Both the position numbers and the translations under genes were made by a program. The notes under the pieces were generated by a model, which was given only the letters and a program-made list of their open reading frames with translations, did no database searches and was not told the DNA's origin. DNA of 64,000 nt from an uncultured Collinsella sp. (GTDB lineage: Bacteria; Actinomycetota; Coriobacteriia; Coriobacteriales; Coriobacteriaceae), in NCBI GenBank assembly GCA_959018755.1, contig CAUEMA010000001.1:124001-188000 (forward strand), given 5' to 3'. Positions 1 through 9,800 of this stretch are shown here, in pieces; the first letter of the stretch is position 1, and every line of letters starts with the position of its first letter.

Positions 1-55
1 GGGATGCGTGGTGCCCTGGGTTGGGGCGATACTTTGGGATGAGGTGCTTACTTAC

Positions 56-595
56 TTAGTTGAAGAGGGGTTTTATGGCTGATAGGTAGTCTTTGGCTAC
101 GTCGGCTTTGTCTGCTTGGAAGTTGTGCCAGGCCCACCATTGGACCATTCCTACGAAGCTTGAGGCTATGTGGTGTAGTAAGAAGCTGCGGTCCATGGTG
201 CTGGCGGGGCCTGCGGGGTCGGCGGGGACGGTTTCGGCTGCGCGCGACATGATGGTCTTGCGTAAGCAGTCGGCGAAGACGCGGGAGCCGGCGCCGGCTA
301 CGAGGGCTCGAACGCCCTGACGGCGTTCCCAGAGGTTGTTGAGGATATGCTCGACTTGCACGAGTGGGTCGTCGAGCGGCGTACCATCGTCGTCGAGGGC
401 GTGGGTGCAGATGTCGCTCACGAGCTCGGACAGTAGGTCGTCTTTGCTCTTAAAGAGGCCGTAGAATGTCGCGCGGCCTACGTGAGCGCGCGCGATGATG
501 TCGCCGACGGTAATCTTGCCGTAGTCCACTTCGCGTAGCAGCTCGGAGAACGCCGCAACGATGGCAGCGCGGCTTTTTTCTTTGCGGGCATCCAT
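56..595 (-). CDS. TetR/AcrR-family transcriptional regulator
   Basis: 179-residue protein. The N-terminal ~50 residues form a TetR helix-turn-helix (ITVGDIIARAHVGRATFYGLF), followed by a helical ligand-binding domain whose ligand cannot be read. I take the ATG at 595 because it follows the larC-like stop by 2 bp and the TetR domain starts there (MDARKEKSR); longer starts would run into larC. It is the last gene of a larB-larC-tetR operon on the minus strand. Inference: it autoregulates the operon, possibly through the inverted repeat at 2371-2404 upstream of larB. TetR fold is clear; the role is inferred. Confidence 0.85.
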   Translation of the reverse strand: MDARKEKSRAAIVAAFSELLREVDYGKITVGDIIARAHVGRATFYGLFKSKDDLLSELVSDICTHALDDDGTPLDDPLVQVEHILNNLWERRQGVRALVAGAGSRVFADCLRKTIMSRAAETVPADPAGPASTMDRSFLLHHIASSFVGMVQWWAWHNFQADKADVAKDYLSAIKPLFN

Positions 596-597
596 GG

Positions 598-1533
598 CTA
601 TGCATCCACGTGAACGAGCAGACAACGGAGCGTGCCGGAGCAACCCTCGTAGGGGCGCTTACCGGCGCCGTAGCCGACGGCCTCGATGCGGTAGCGGGCC
701 GGTAGGTGCTCGGACGTGCGCAGTGCGGCGACGATGGCGGCGCCCGTGGGCGTCACGAGCTCGCCGGCGACCGGTGCGGGCGTGAGGGCGATATTGCCTG
801 CTTGGCATAGGTTGACGACGGCGGGCACCGGGATGGGCATAAGGCCGTGGGCACAGTGGATGGTGCCGTGACCCTCGGAGAGCGACTCGACGACAATGTC
901 CTCGATACCCAGGTCATCGAGACAGATGGCGACCGAGCAGATGTCGACGATGGAGTCGATGGCGCCTACCTCGTGGAACATGACGGTCTCGGGCGTTTTG
1001 CCGTGGGCCTTGGCCTCGGCGGCGGCGAGCGCGGTAAAGATGGCGAGCGCGCGGCGCTTGGCGCCATCGCTTAACTGCGAGCCATCGATGATGGCGGTGA
1101 CATCCGCCAAAGAACGGTGGTGATGGTGGTGGGTGTGGTGATGATCTTCGTGCTCATGGGCGTGGTCCTCATGGTCGTGCTCATGGCAGTGCTCGTGTTC
1201 GTGCCCGCCATGATCATGATGGTGATGCTCATGCTCATGCCCGTGCTCGTGCTCGTGCGTGTGCTCGACAGCTGTTTCGTTGCCGTAGAGCCAGGCCATA
1301 TCGTGGTCGTGGTTCTCGAGTCCCTCTGCAAGCTGGACGTCGAAATCGCAGGCGTCGATGCCATGCTTGTTTGCACGCGTGACGGCGATCGTAAAGCCGT
1401 CGACCGGCAGTGTGGCGAGCTGTTCGCGCAGGTGCTCCTCGCTGGCGCCCAGATCGAGCAGGGCCGCGACGGTCATATCGCCGCTGATGCCTGAGGTGCC
1501 GTCGATGATAAGCGTGTGCTGATGATTGGACAT
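598..1533 (-). CDS. larC: LarC1-like nickel insertion protein (N-terminal part of LarC only)
   Basis: 311 residues matching the LarC family (pyridinium-3,5-bisthiocarboxylate mononucleotide nickel chelatase), which inserts Ni into the nickel-pincer cofactor of lactate racemase-type enzymes. The N-terminus (IIDGTSGISGDM) and the segment ending ELVTPTGAA...GYGAGKRPYEG are typical of LarC1. A very His-rich stretch at about residues 90-140 probably binds nickel. The protein stops where LarC1 normally ends, and the LarC2 domain is absent; the next gene is tetR, 2 bp away. In Lactiplantibacillus, LarC1 and LarC2 are joined by ribosomal frameshifting, but I find no LarC2 coding here. ATG 1533 has an AAGGAG ribosome site. 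larB lies 10 bp upstream. Confidence 0.85.
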   Translation of the reverse strand: MSNHQHTLIIDGTSGISGDMTVAALLDLGASEEHLREQLATLPVDGFTIAVTRANKHGIDACDFDVQLAEGLENHDHDMAWLYGNETAVEHTHEHEHGHEHEHHHHDHGGHEHEHCHEHDHEDHAHEHEDHHHTHHHHHRSLADVTAIIDGSQLSDGAKRRALAIFTALAAAEAKAHGKTPETVMFHEVGAIDSIVDICSVAICLDDLGIEDIVVESLSEGHGTIHCAHGLMPIPVPAVVNLCQAGNIALTPAPVAGELVTPTGAAIVAALRTSEHLPARYRIEAVGYGAGKRPYEGCSGTLRCLLVHVDA

Positions 1534-1543
1534 GGAATGCTCC

Positions 1544-2326
1544 TTAGCGGGCGCGGGGTGTGCCGGCGCTCAGATGATTGATAAGACTTGCCTGGTAGGC
1601 GGCGCCAAAGCCGTTGTCGATATTGACGACCGAAACGCCGCTGGCACAGGAGTTGAGCATGGCGAGCAGTGCAGCTACGCCACCAAAACTTGCGCCGTAG
1701 CCAACGCTGGTGGGAACGGCGATGACCGGACAGCTCACCAGACCGCCGATAACGCTCGCCAGTGCGCCCTCCATGCCGGCGATGGCGATGACCACCTGCG
1801 CCTGGGCAAGTTCCTCGGCATGCGCGAGCAGGCGGTGCAGGCCGGCGACACCTACGTCGTAGAGGCGGTCGACCTCGTTGCCATAGAATTCGGCCGTCAA
1901 CGCGGCTTCCTCGGCGACGGGCAGGTCGCTCGTACCGGCGCAGGCGACAACGATGCGTCCGTTGCCGGTGGGGGAGGGCTTGCCGCCCGCGAGGGCGAGC
2001 TGGGCGTCCGGGACATATCCCAGGTCGATGCCGTTGCCGAGGAGCTTCGAGGCGCGGGCTGCCTTTTCGGCGTCCAGGCGCGTGACCAGGATGCGCACCT
2101 GGCCGGCATTGAGTAATGCTTTGATAATGGCGGCAATCTGCTCGGCGGTTTTACCGGCGCCGTAGACAACCTCGCCGGCTCCCTGGCGCACCCCGCGTGA
2201 AAGATCGAGCTGCGCAAGACCCAGATCGGCGGTTGGCGCCGTCTGGATGCGCGTGAGGGCGACTGCCGGGGTGACTGTTCCGTCGGCAACATCGCTCAGC
2301 AATTGCTCAAGATCTCGCTTATCCAT
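1544..2326 (-). CDS. larB: LarB, pyridinium-3,5-biscarboxylic acid mononucleotide synthase
   Basis: 260 residues with the LarB/PurE-like architecture: an N-terminal helical region (LEQLLSDVADGTVTP), the segment VVYGAGKTAEQI, and a C-terminal PurE-like core (VACAGTSDLPVAEEA...AGMEGALASVIGGL...PVIAVPTSVGYG). LarB carboxylates and hydrolyses nicotinic acid adenine dinucleotide, the first step of nickel-pincer cofactor synthesis. Start chosen at ATG 2326, preceded by GAAGGGAA; the frame stays open upstream but lacks a ribosome site. First gene of the larB-larC-tetR operon. LarE, the sulfur-donating partner, and a LarA-type racemase are not in the window. Confidence 0.93.
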   Translation of the reverse strand: MDKRDLEQLLSDVADGTVTPAVALTRIQTAPTADLGLAQLDLSRGVRQGAGEVVYGAGKTAEQIAAIIKALLNAGQVRILVTRLDAEKAARASKLLGNGIDLGYVPDAQLALAGGKPSPTGNGRIVVACAGTSDLPVAEEAALTAEFYGNEVDRLYDVGVAGLHRLLAHAEELAQAQVVIAIAGMEGALASVIGGLVSCPVIAVPTSVGYGASFGGVAALLAMLNSCASGVSVVNIDNGFGAAYQASLINHLSAGTPRAR

Positions 2327-2370
2327 ATATGTTCCCTTCGACGGCGCAAAGTCTAGCACTCAAAGGGTAT

Positions 2371-2404
2371 GTTTCCGAACACTAAGACAAAATTGTTCGG
2401 AAAC
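2371..2404. promoter_or_regulatory. Inverted repeat upstream of larB, candidate TetR operator
   Basis: Perfect 11-bp arms GTTTCCGAACA and TGTTCGGAAAC are separated by 12 bp, in the gap between the end of serB and the start of larB. No T-run follows on the minus strand, so it is not a good serB terminator. The position fits an operator for the TetR protein encoded at the end of this operon; that link is inference. Confidence 0.55.
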
Positions 2405-2440
2405 TATAGGACAGACTGATTCTATTGTTAGAAGGATCGA

Positions 2441-3076
2441 CTAGTCACGCAGGATGATGTCCATGGCGAGCATCAGGTTGCGCTCGTCGATGGCAAATGG
2501 GGCGGCTTCGCGCGTCTTGGGCTTGGCGCAAAACGCGATGCCCGTGCCCGCGGCCTGAATCATGGGGATGTCGTTTGCCCCGTCGCCAATAGCGACCGTG
2601 TGGGCCATATCGACACCGCACTCAACCGCCCAGTCCAGCAGCTGGATGAGCTTGGACTCCTTGGTCACAATGTCTGCCGCCAGCTTACCGGTGAGCTTGC
2701 CGTCCACGACCTCCAGGCGGTTAGCCAGGCAAAAGTCGATACCCGCGGCGGCCACGATCTTATCGGCGACCTCGTGGAAGCCGCCGCTTACCACGCCGAC
2801 CTTCCAGCCCTTGCTGTGCGCCGAGCGCACAAGCTCCAGCGCGCCGGGGGTAAACGTCACGCGCTCAAAGGTGCGCTCGAACACGCTCTCATCCAAGCCG
2901 GCAAGCAGCCCCACGCGCTCCTCGAGTGCCTGCTTAAAGTCCAGTTCGCCGCGCATGGCGCGCTCAGTGATCTTCGCCACTTGCTCGCCTACGCCGGCCT
3001 CCTCGCCCAACAGGTCGATGACCTCCTGGTTGATGAGCGTGGAGTCGATATCCATAACAATGAGGCGTGCAGTCAT
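2441..3076 (-). CDS. serB: Phosphoserine phosphatase (HAD superfamily)
   Basis: 211 residues. HAD motif I is MDIDSTLI (Asp nucleophile in DxDST), motif II is VVSGGFHEVADK, and motif IV is AIGDGANDIPMI, the arrangement and length of SerB without an ACT domain. It removes phosphate from L-phosphoserine in the last step of serine synthesis. Start set at ATG 3076 with GGAAAGG upstream; 15 additional in-frame codons upstream do not look like SerB. The gene is monocistronic, or leads into the larB operon on the same strand with a 114-bp gap. Confidence 0.92.
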   Translation of the reverse strand: MTARLIVMDIDSTLINQEVIDLLGEEAGVGEQVAKITERAMRGELDFKQALEERVGLLAGLDESVFERTFERVTFTPGALELVRSAHSKGWKVGVVSGGFHEVADKIVAAAGIDFCLANRLEVVDGKLTGKLAADIVTKESKLIQLLDWAVECGVDMAHTVAIGDGANDIPMIQAAGTGIAFCAKPKTREAAPFAIDERNLMLAMDIILRD

Positions 3077-3280
3077 GACGGGCCTTTCCAAGTGCTGTTT
3101 TATTGGGGCATATTGTCGCACGTGACGAGCGCGGGCGGGTGCCGCGGTGCGTCAATTGTTTCGTCTCCGTCAAGTCTTTGGGCAGGAGCTACTTTTCCGC
3201 GGCACATCGACACAGGTGCGATAAGATAAAACGCCATGTCTGGCTGCGCGGTTTACGCAGGCTGGGCAAATCTGTACGAC

Positions 3281-3304
3281 GCCGCCCGGAACGACACGGG
3301 GCGG
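3281..3304 (+). promoter_or_regulatory. Small GC hairpin in the aspS leader
   Basis: GCCGCCC (3281-3287) pairs with GGGCGGC (3298-3304) about 28 bp before the aspS start. No T-run follows and no T-box consensus (specifier loop, AGGGUGGNACCGCG-like bulge) is visible. It may be a leader attenuator or simply mRNA structure. Confidence 0.3.
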
Positions 3305-3332
3305 CACAGATCCATAAAGGAGGATCACTGGT

Positions 3333-5120
3333 ATGAGCCAGACCCGTCCCATCGACGAGCATTCCATGCACACCCGTACCTGCGGCGAGCTTCGCCGCGA
3401 GAACGTGGGCGAAGAGGTCACCCTCACCGGTTGGGTGAGCCGTCGCCGCGACCACGGCGGCCTTATCTTCTGCGATCTTCGCGACCGCGAGGGCATCACG
3501 CAGCTCACCTTCGACCCCGAGCACTCCGACGGCGACGCCTTTAAGATCGCCGAGACCATGCGTCCCGAGTGGCCCATCAAGATCCATGGCGTCGTGCGCT
3601 CCCGTGGCGAGGAGACCACCAACACCAAGCTCGCGACCGGCGAGATCGAGGTCCTGACCGACCACGCCGAGGTTCTCAACACGTCCGTCACCCCGCCGTT
3701 CCAGATCGAGGACGGCATCGAGACCAGCGAGGACACCCGCCTGCGCTATCGCTATCTGGACCTCCGCCGTCCCGAGATGATGGCCAACCTCAAGCTGCGC
3801 TCCGACTTTACCTTTGCCATTCGCGAGGCGCTGCACAACCGTGAGTTCATGGAGGTCGAGACGCCCTCCCTGTTTAAGTCCACGCCCGAGGGCGCCCGCG
3901 ACTTCATCGTTCCCAGCCGTATTCAGCCGGGCAACTTCTACGCCCTGCCGCAGTCCCCGCAGCTCCTGAAGCAGCTGCTTATGGTCGGTGGCGTCGAGCG
4001 CTACTATCAGGTTGCCAAGTGCTTCCGCGACGAGGACCTGCGTGCCGACCGTCAGCCCGAGTTCACTCAGGTCGATATCGAGATGTCCTTCGTGGACCAG
4101 AACGACGTTATGAGCGCGCTCGAAGAGGTCCTGGCCGATGCCTTCGGCCGCATGGGTGTCGAGATGCCCACGCCGCTGCGTCGCATGAACTACTGGGAGG
4201 CCATGGACACCTATGGCTCCGACAAGCCCGATACCCGCTATGGCATGCATCTGGTCGACCTGACCGACATCTTTGCCAACTCCAAGTTCAAGGTCTTTGC
4301 GACTGCCGCAAACGAGGAGGGCTCTGTCGTCAAGGCCATCAACGCCAAGGGCGCCGGTGCCTGGGCACGTGCCAAGATCGATAAGCTCGCCGGCGTGGCT
4401 TCCACGTTTGGCGCCAAGGGCCTGGCATGGATCGCCTTCCGCGAGGATGGCTCCATCAACAGCCCCATCGTCAAGTTCTTCTCGGACGAGGAGATGGCGG
4501 CTCTGCGCGAGCGCATGGACGTCGAGCCCGGCGACCTTGTGATGTTCGCCGCCGGCCCGCGCCTGCTCTCTGACGAGATCCTGGGCGGCATGCGTTCGCA
4601 CATGGCCAACGCGCTCGAGATCAAGCGCGAGGGCCACGACTTCCTGTGGGTCGTCAACTTCCCGCTGTTCCATTGGGACGAGGATCGCAAGGCCTATGCT
4701 GCCGAGCACCAGCCCTTTACCCTGCCGACCGAGACCGACATCGCCAAGATCGAGGCCGATCCCCTGGCAGCCGGTTCGTGCACCTACGACTTTGTCATGG
4801 ACGGCTTTGAGGCCGGCGGTGGCGGTATGCGTATCCACAACGCCGAGATGCAGATGTCCATGCTCAAGCTCCTGGGCTTTACCGAGGAGCGCGCCGAGTC
4901 TCAGTTTGGCTTCCTCATGGAGGCCCTCAAGTTTGGTGCGCCCCCGATGGGCGGTTTCGCTCTGGGCCTGGACCGCGTGTGCATGCTGCTTACCGGTTCC
5001 GACTCCATCCGCGACGTCATGGCGTTCCCCAAGACGGCCAGCGGCTCCGACCTTATGTCGGGCGCCCCGAGTGCCGTTTCCGGCGCCCAGCTCAAGGACG
5101 TCAGCCTGCGCCTGATGTAG
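3333..5120 (+). CDS. aspS: Aspartyl-tRNA synthetase
   Basis: 595 residues, the normal bacterial AspRS length. An N-terminal OB-fold anticodon-binding domain (TLTGWVSRRRDHGGLIFCDLRD) is followed by the class II catalytic core with motif 2 (YYQVAKCFRDEDLRADRQPEFTQ), the bacterial GAD insertion, and motif 3 near the C-terminus (GGFALGLDRVCMLL). It charges tRNA-Asp; whether it is the discriminating form or also charges tRNA-Asn was not judged. Start at ATG 3333 behind AAGGAGGA. Single gene, ended by the hairpin at 5146-5178. Confidence 0.97.
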   Translation: MSQTRPIDEHSMHTRTCGELRRENVGEEVTLTGWVSRRRDHGGLIFCDLRDREGITQLTFDPEHSDGDAFKIAETMRPEWPIKIHGVVRSRGEETTNTKLATGEIEVLTDHAEVLNTSVTPPFQIEDGIETSEDTRLRYRYLDLRRPEMMANLKLRSDFTFAIREALHNREFMEVETPSLFKSTPEGARDFIVPSRIQPGNFYALPQSPQLLKQLLMVGGVERYYQVAKCFRDEDLRADRQPEFTQVDIEMSFVDQNDVMSALEEVLADAFGRMGVEMPTPLRRMNYWEAMDTYGSDKPDTRYGMHLVDLTDIFANSKFKVFATAANEEGSVVKAINAKGAGAWARAKIDKLAGVASTFGAKGLAWIAFREDGSINSPIVKFFSDEEMAALRERMDVEPGDLVMFAAGPRLLSDEILGGMRSHMANALEIKREGHDFLWVVNFPLFHWDEDRKAYAAEHQPFTLPTETDIAKIEADPLAAGSCTYDFVMDGFEAGGGGMRIHNAEMQMSMLKLLGFTEERAESQFGFLMEALKFGAPPMGGFALGLDRVCMLLTGSDSIRDVMAFPKTASGSDLMSGAPSAVSGAQLKDVSLRLM

Positions 5121-5145
5121 GCAAGCGGCTACATATTGCCCGCAA

Positions 5146-5178
5146 CGAGGGAAGGACGTGCGCCTTCCCTCGTTTTTT
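5146..5178 (+). terminator. Rho-independent terminator of aspS
   Basis: A 10-bp perfect stem (CGAGGGAAGG / CCTTCCCTCG) with a 7-nt loop is followed by six T, 25 bp after the aspS stop. Confidence 0.9.
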
Positions 5179-5251
5179 ATACACCGAGATTGTGAGGGCA
5201 TGGGATGACCGGGCGTCGCGGAAAGTGCATCCCGAAATCTGCATCCAGAAC

Positions 5252-5419
5252 GGGTCGCGCTTTCCCAAAGGGGGTCCTCTGGGAAAGCGCGACCCAGAAT
5301 TCGGCAAAATAATGGGGCACAGTTTCCGGTTGAGCTGTCTAACGGAAACTGTGCCCCAGAATGAGCGCTCAAAACGGGATAGGCTTTCCGCAACAACTGT
5401 CTGGCGGAAAGCCCGGCCC
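5252..5419. repeat. Three tandem 62-bp hairpin units
   Basis: Three 44-nt hairpins start at 5252, 5314 and 5376, exactly 62 bp apart. The first two have perfect 15-bp stems; the third is imperfect in its outer part. All share an inner TTTCC/GGAAA pairing and outer GGG/CCC ends, while the middle of the stems differs with compensating changes. The 18-nt spacer after each of the first two begins AGAAT. A degenerate copy may lie at about 5190-5245. The array fills the gap between convergent aspS and the LacI gene. It resembles a REP/BIME-type array rather than a CRISPR, because the repeats are palindromic and the spacers short. Confidence 0.75.
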
Positions 5420-5425
5420 AGTTTC

Positions 5426-6442
5426 CTACAGTGAGTCTCTCTGGATCAGCTGCATGTGCATCACGGAGGTGGTGGGCTCGGCACCCTTGATCATGTCGAG
5501 CGCAATGTTGGCGGCCATGTGGCCTTCTTCTCGCAGGGGCTGGCGGACGGTCGTGAGCGCGGGGACGCAGCGCGTCGCAATCTCGTGATCGTCGAAGCCG
5601 ACGACAGAAACGTCCGCAGGAACGGATAGGCCTGCCTCGTTGAGTGCGGTGATGACGCCAGCCGCGATACGGTCCGATCCGCAGAGCACGCCATCGAAAG
5701 CAATCTCGCGCGCGAGGATCTGGTGCATGGCCTGATAGCCGTCTCCGTTGTTCCAGCCGGTATAGATAACGTTTGCGTCTGGGAGGTCTTCGCCCAAGAC
5801 GGCACGGTAGCCGCGCAGGCGGTCGACAACAGCGGGGTTGTCTTGCGGTCCCAACACGGCGACGATATCTTTGCGCCCGCGTTCCTTCATGGCGAGTGCC
5901 GCAAAGTGTCCGCCCTCTTCGTCGTCAGAGTAGACCGTCGAGAACACATCGCGATAGGGGTGGCCCTCGAGCTGGCCGCACAACACGGTGGGTACGCCCA
6001 GCTCGCGCAGCACCTCGAGCAGCTCACTGCCCTTGTAGGGGGAGACGTCGATCACGGCGTCGAACGAGCGGCGCTCAAAGTGCTCGCGTGCGCGGTTGCG
6101 CTCATGCGTAGAAGACGCCTGTAAGATAACGGGCAGATAGGACGACTCCGACAGTTCCTCGGTAATGCCGCTCAAAAACTCGCTATAGGTGGGGTCGCTG
6201 AAGAGTTCACTCAGGGGCTCGGTCACGAGCATGGCGATGATTTCCGTGCGCCCGACAGCGAGCGCTCGGCCACGAGCGTTGGGGACAAAATTGACTTCCT
6301 TGGCCGCCGCGCGGACGCGCCTTTTGGTTTCCTCGCTAATGCGGGGCGAATCGTTGAGAGCGCGCGATGCCGTGGAGCGCGACACGCCGGCAGCTGCGGC
6401 AACCTCGGCAAGCGTAGGTGCGGTGCGAACTGGTTGGGTCAT
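5426..6442 (-). CDS. LacI-family regulator, probable repressor of the divergent lacZ operon
   Basis: 338 residues: an N-terminal LacI helix-turn-helix (LAEVAAAAGVSRSTASRALND) followed by a periplasmic-binding-protein-like sugar domain (IIAMLVTEP..., VVGFDDHEIATRCVPALTTVRQP). ATG 6442 is preceded by AGGAG. It is transcribed away from lacZ, with three copies of a LacI-type palindrome in the shared 377-bp intergenic region, so it most likely represses lacZ in response to a galactoside. The effector is inferred from position only. Confidence 0.88.
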   Translation of the reverse strand: MTQPVRTAPTLAEVAAAAGVSRSTASRALNDSPRISEETKRRVRAAAKEVNFVPNARGRALAVGRTEIIAMLVTEPLSELFSDPTYSEFLSGITEELSESSYLPVILQASSTHERNRAREHFERRSFDAVIDVSPYKGSELLEVLRELGVPTVLCGQLEGHPYRDVFSTVYSDDEEGGHFAALAMKERGRKDIVAVLGPQDNPAVVDRLRGYRAVLGEDLPDANVIYTGWNNGDGYQAMHQILAREIAFDGVLCGSDRIAAGVITALNEAGLSVPADVSVVGFDDHEIATRCVPALTTVRQPLREEGHMAANIALDMIKGAEPTTSVMHMQLIQRDSL

Positions 6443-6678
6443 GGCGTCTCCTGGAGAATGCGGTCGATGTTGTCGCTGATACGGGCTGGTGCGGATACAG
6501 CTTACTATAGCGCGTCTGAACAGCGTTCATGATATCCGGTGACCGGTGTCGTTTTGCAACCAAGCCGCAATCGAATACGTCTCGTATGGGTGAGATATCA
6601 GCGGGCGTGGCGGTTGCCTACGAGCTTAAGAACGATGTCTTGAGCTGAGTTTCGATACTCAGGGTGACATAAGTGTCG

Positions 6679-6786
6679 CGGTTGTACAACCGGTTGCACT
6701 ATTAACCCGACCAAATCGACCGTTCAGCGGACAACCGGTTGCACAGTTTTTTGCATCGCCCGTAAGATAAGGACAACCGGTTGCAC
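6679..6786 (+). promoter_or_regulatory. lacZ promoter with three LacI-type operators
   Basis: ACAACCGGTTGCAC occurs exactly three times, at 6686-6699, 6731-6744 and 6773-6786. A fourth overlapping dyad, CGGTTGTACAACCG, is at 6679-6692. A promoter can be read as TTGCAC (6739-6744, inside the second operator), an 18-bp spacer, and TAAGAT (6763-6768), with the third operator at the expected transcript start. Repressor binding would therefore block transcription directly. The rest of the intergenic region (6443-6678) shows nothing clear. Confidence 0.8.
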
Positions 6787-6819
6787 AAAGAAGCACTACG
6801 ATGACGAAGGAGCATCACC

Positions 6820-9800
6820 ATGGACGCCATTAACGATTGGGAAAACCAAGCGCTCACCCACAGGAACCGCCTGGCACCCCATGCGTACTTTATGGGTTAT
6901 GAGGCCGCCGATCTCGCCGCTACGTACAGCCGCGAGCTGTCGCACGGATTTGTCCAGCTGTCCGGCTCGTGGCAGTTCCGCCTTTTTGAGGGCCCCGCGG
7001 CCGTCTCCAACGAAGCACTTTGCACGTACAAGCCCGAGTGGGATCACGTGGAGGTTCCGCACCTGTGGCAGGTAGACGGCTATGGCAACCTTGCCTACAC
7101 CGACGAGGGTTTTCCGTTCCCGGTGGATCAGCCGTTCGTTCCCTCCGACGACCCTACGGGCGTCTACCAGCGCATCGTCAAACTTCCCGCCGTGCCTGCC
7201 GGCGCTCGCGAGATTATTCGCTTCGACGGTATCGAGAGCTACGGCGAGCTGTATGTCAACGGCAAGTTTATCGGCATGACCAAGGGTTCGCGCCTGTCCG
7301 CCGAGTTTGACGTGACCGACGCGCTCGTCGAGGGCGACAACCTGTTTGCGGTCAAGGTTCTGCAGTACAGCGATGGTAGCTACATCGAGGACCAGGACAT
7401 GTGGTGGGCATCGGGCATCTTCCGCGATGTGTACCTCATGCAGCGTCCCGCCGCGCATCTGGTCGACTTTAGGTTCCGCACGCACCGCGAGGGCGATGCC
7501 GCTCTGATCACGCTCGATACGGTTGCCGAGGGCGCAAGTCGCGTCGTGTATACGCTCAGCGATGGCCAGAATGTGGTCGCTACGGGCGAGTGCGTCGACG
7601 GCCATGCCGAGTGCAGCGTTGCCGATGCCCACTTCTGGAACCCCGAGGACCCCTTCCTCTATGACCTTACGCTTGAGGTCTACGACGGCGACGAGGTCAG
7701 CGAGTACGTTCCGCATCGCCAAGGCCTTGCCGAGGTGACGGTCGAGGGCAATCATATCTACCTCAACGGCACCTACTTTAAGATGCATGGCGTCAACCGC
7801 CACGACCACGACGATCACAAGGGCCGCGCCGTGGGTCTCGAGCGCATGCGCCGCGACCTGGAGCTCATGAAGCAGCACAACATCAACGCGGTGCGCACGT
7901 CCCACTACGCCAACGATCCGCGCTTCTACGAGCTGTGCGACGAGTACGGCATCATGCTGGTCGCCGAGACCGATATGGAGAGCCACGGCTTCGAGAATAT
8001 CGGCAATATCGCCCTGGTCACCGACGACCCTGCCTGGGAGCCGGCTTACGTTGACCGTGTTGAGCGCCTGGTGATGCAGGAACGCAACCACGCGTGCATC
8101 ATCATGTGGTCGATGGGCAACGAGAGCGGCTATGGCTGCAACATCCGCGCGATGTACGCCAAAGCTCACGAGCTCGACGGTCGTCCGGTCCACTACGAGG
8201 AGGATCGCAACGCCGATACCGTCGACGTCATTTCCACCATGTACTCCCGCGTGTCGCAGATGAACGACTTTGGCGAGCATCCGTTCCCCAAGCCGCGCAT
8301 CAACTGCGAGTACGGCCACTCCATGGGTAATGGTCCCGGAGGCCTGTCCGAGTACCAGGAGGTCTTCGATCGCTGGGATTGCATCCAAGGCCAGTTTATT
8401 TGGGAATGGTGCGACCACGGTTTGGCTGCTGTGACCGAGGACGGCGTTGCCTACGACATGTATGGCGGCGACAACGGCGATTACCCCAACAACAGCAACT
8501 TCTGCATCGACGGCATGGTGTTCCCCTGGCAGCAGCCGAGCCCGGGCCTTACCGAGTACGGCCAGGTCATCTGCCCGGTTCGCATGGCCTACGATGCCGA
8601 GGCGGGCGAGCTGACCGTCACCAACAAGCGTTGGTTTACCACCCTCGAGGATGTCTGCCTGTCGGCGGAGACCCTGGTGGACGGCGACGTGGTCTGCCGC
8701 AAGACGCTCATGCCCGGTGCGGTTGCCCCCGGCGAGTCCGTCCAGCTTCCGCTGGTGATTCGCGAGGCCGCAGTGGGCGAGACCCTGCTGACCGTGCACG
8801 CCTACACCATGGCGGCTCACGCCTGGTGCGAGCCGATGTTCCAACTGGGTGCAAGCCAGTTTGCCATCGCAAACCATCCGGCGCCGGCAATTGCCGCCCC
8901 CACTCGTCCTGAGCTTACGGTCGAGGAGACCGAGCAGGAGATTCGTATTCGCTCCCTCAACGGCGAGCTGACCTTCAGCAAGGTCAACGGTACCGTGAGC
9001 GAGTGGAAGGCATCCGGTCGCGACGTCATGACCTCCGGTCCCCAGGTTGGTTTTTGGCATCCGCTCGTCGATAACCACGCCCAGGAGTACGACTCCCTGT
9101 GGAAGGATAACTTCATCGATGTGATGCAGACGTCTACCCGCAATGTTTCTTGGAAGCAGGACGACAATGCGGTTGTCGTTACCGTGAGCCAGCGTATCGC
9201 TCCTCCCGTCCGCGCGTTCGGCATGCGCGTCGAGCTCGTCTATACCGTGCTTCCGAGTGGCCGCGTCGACCTCAAGGTTTCCGGCGAGCCCTACGGCGAC
9301 TATTCGGACATTATCCCGCGCATCGGCATCTCCTTCGAGGTCCCCGGTTGTGATCGTGCCGTCGAGTGGTATGGCCACGGCCCGGGCGAGAACTATCCGG
9401 ACTCGCTGCGCGCCAACCCGGTCGGTCATTACCGCACTACGGTCGACGACATGTTCACGCCCTACGTTATGCCCCAGGACTGCGCCAACCGCGAGGGTAC
9501 CCGCTGGGTCGCCCTGCGCTCCAGCCACGGTGACGGTCTGGTCGTGACGCGTCCGAGCGACGCCGCTTCCAATCCGTTCTCGTTCTCCGCATGGCCCTAT
9601 AGCTGCGAGGCTATCGATAATGCCAAGCATGTCTACGATCTTGTCCCGGGCGACACGGTTACGGTCAACATCAACGACCAGCTGCTCGGCCTTGGCTCGA
9701 ACTCTTGGGGTTCCGAGGTGCTCGATTCCTATCGCACCCGTTTTGAGAGCTTCAGCTTTGAGGTGTCCCTGCGACCGCTGACGTCTGCCGATCTGGCTCA

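Noticed and set aside
3122..3332. T-box riboswitch before aspS
   Set aside because: No T-box antiterminator consensus or specifier stem could be seen; only a small GC hairpin without a T-run.
5252..5419. CRISPR-like array
   Set aside because: Repeats are long palindromes that vary in sequence, spacers are only 18-19 bp and partly conserved, and no cas genes are present.
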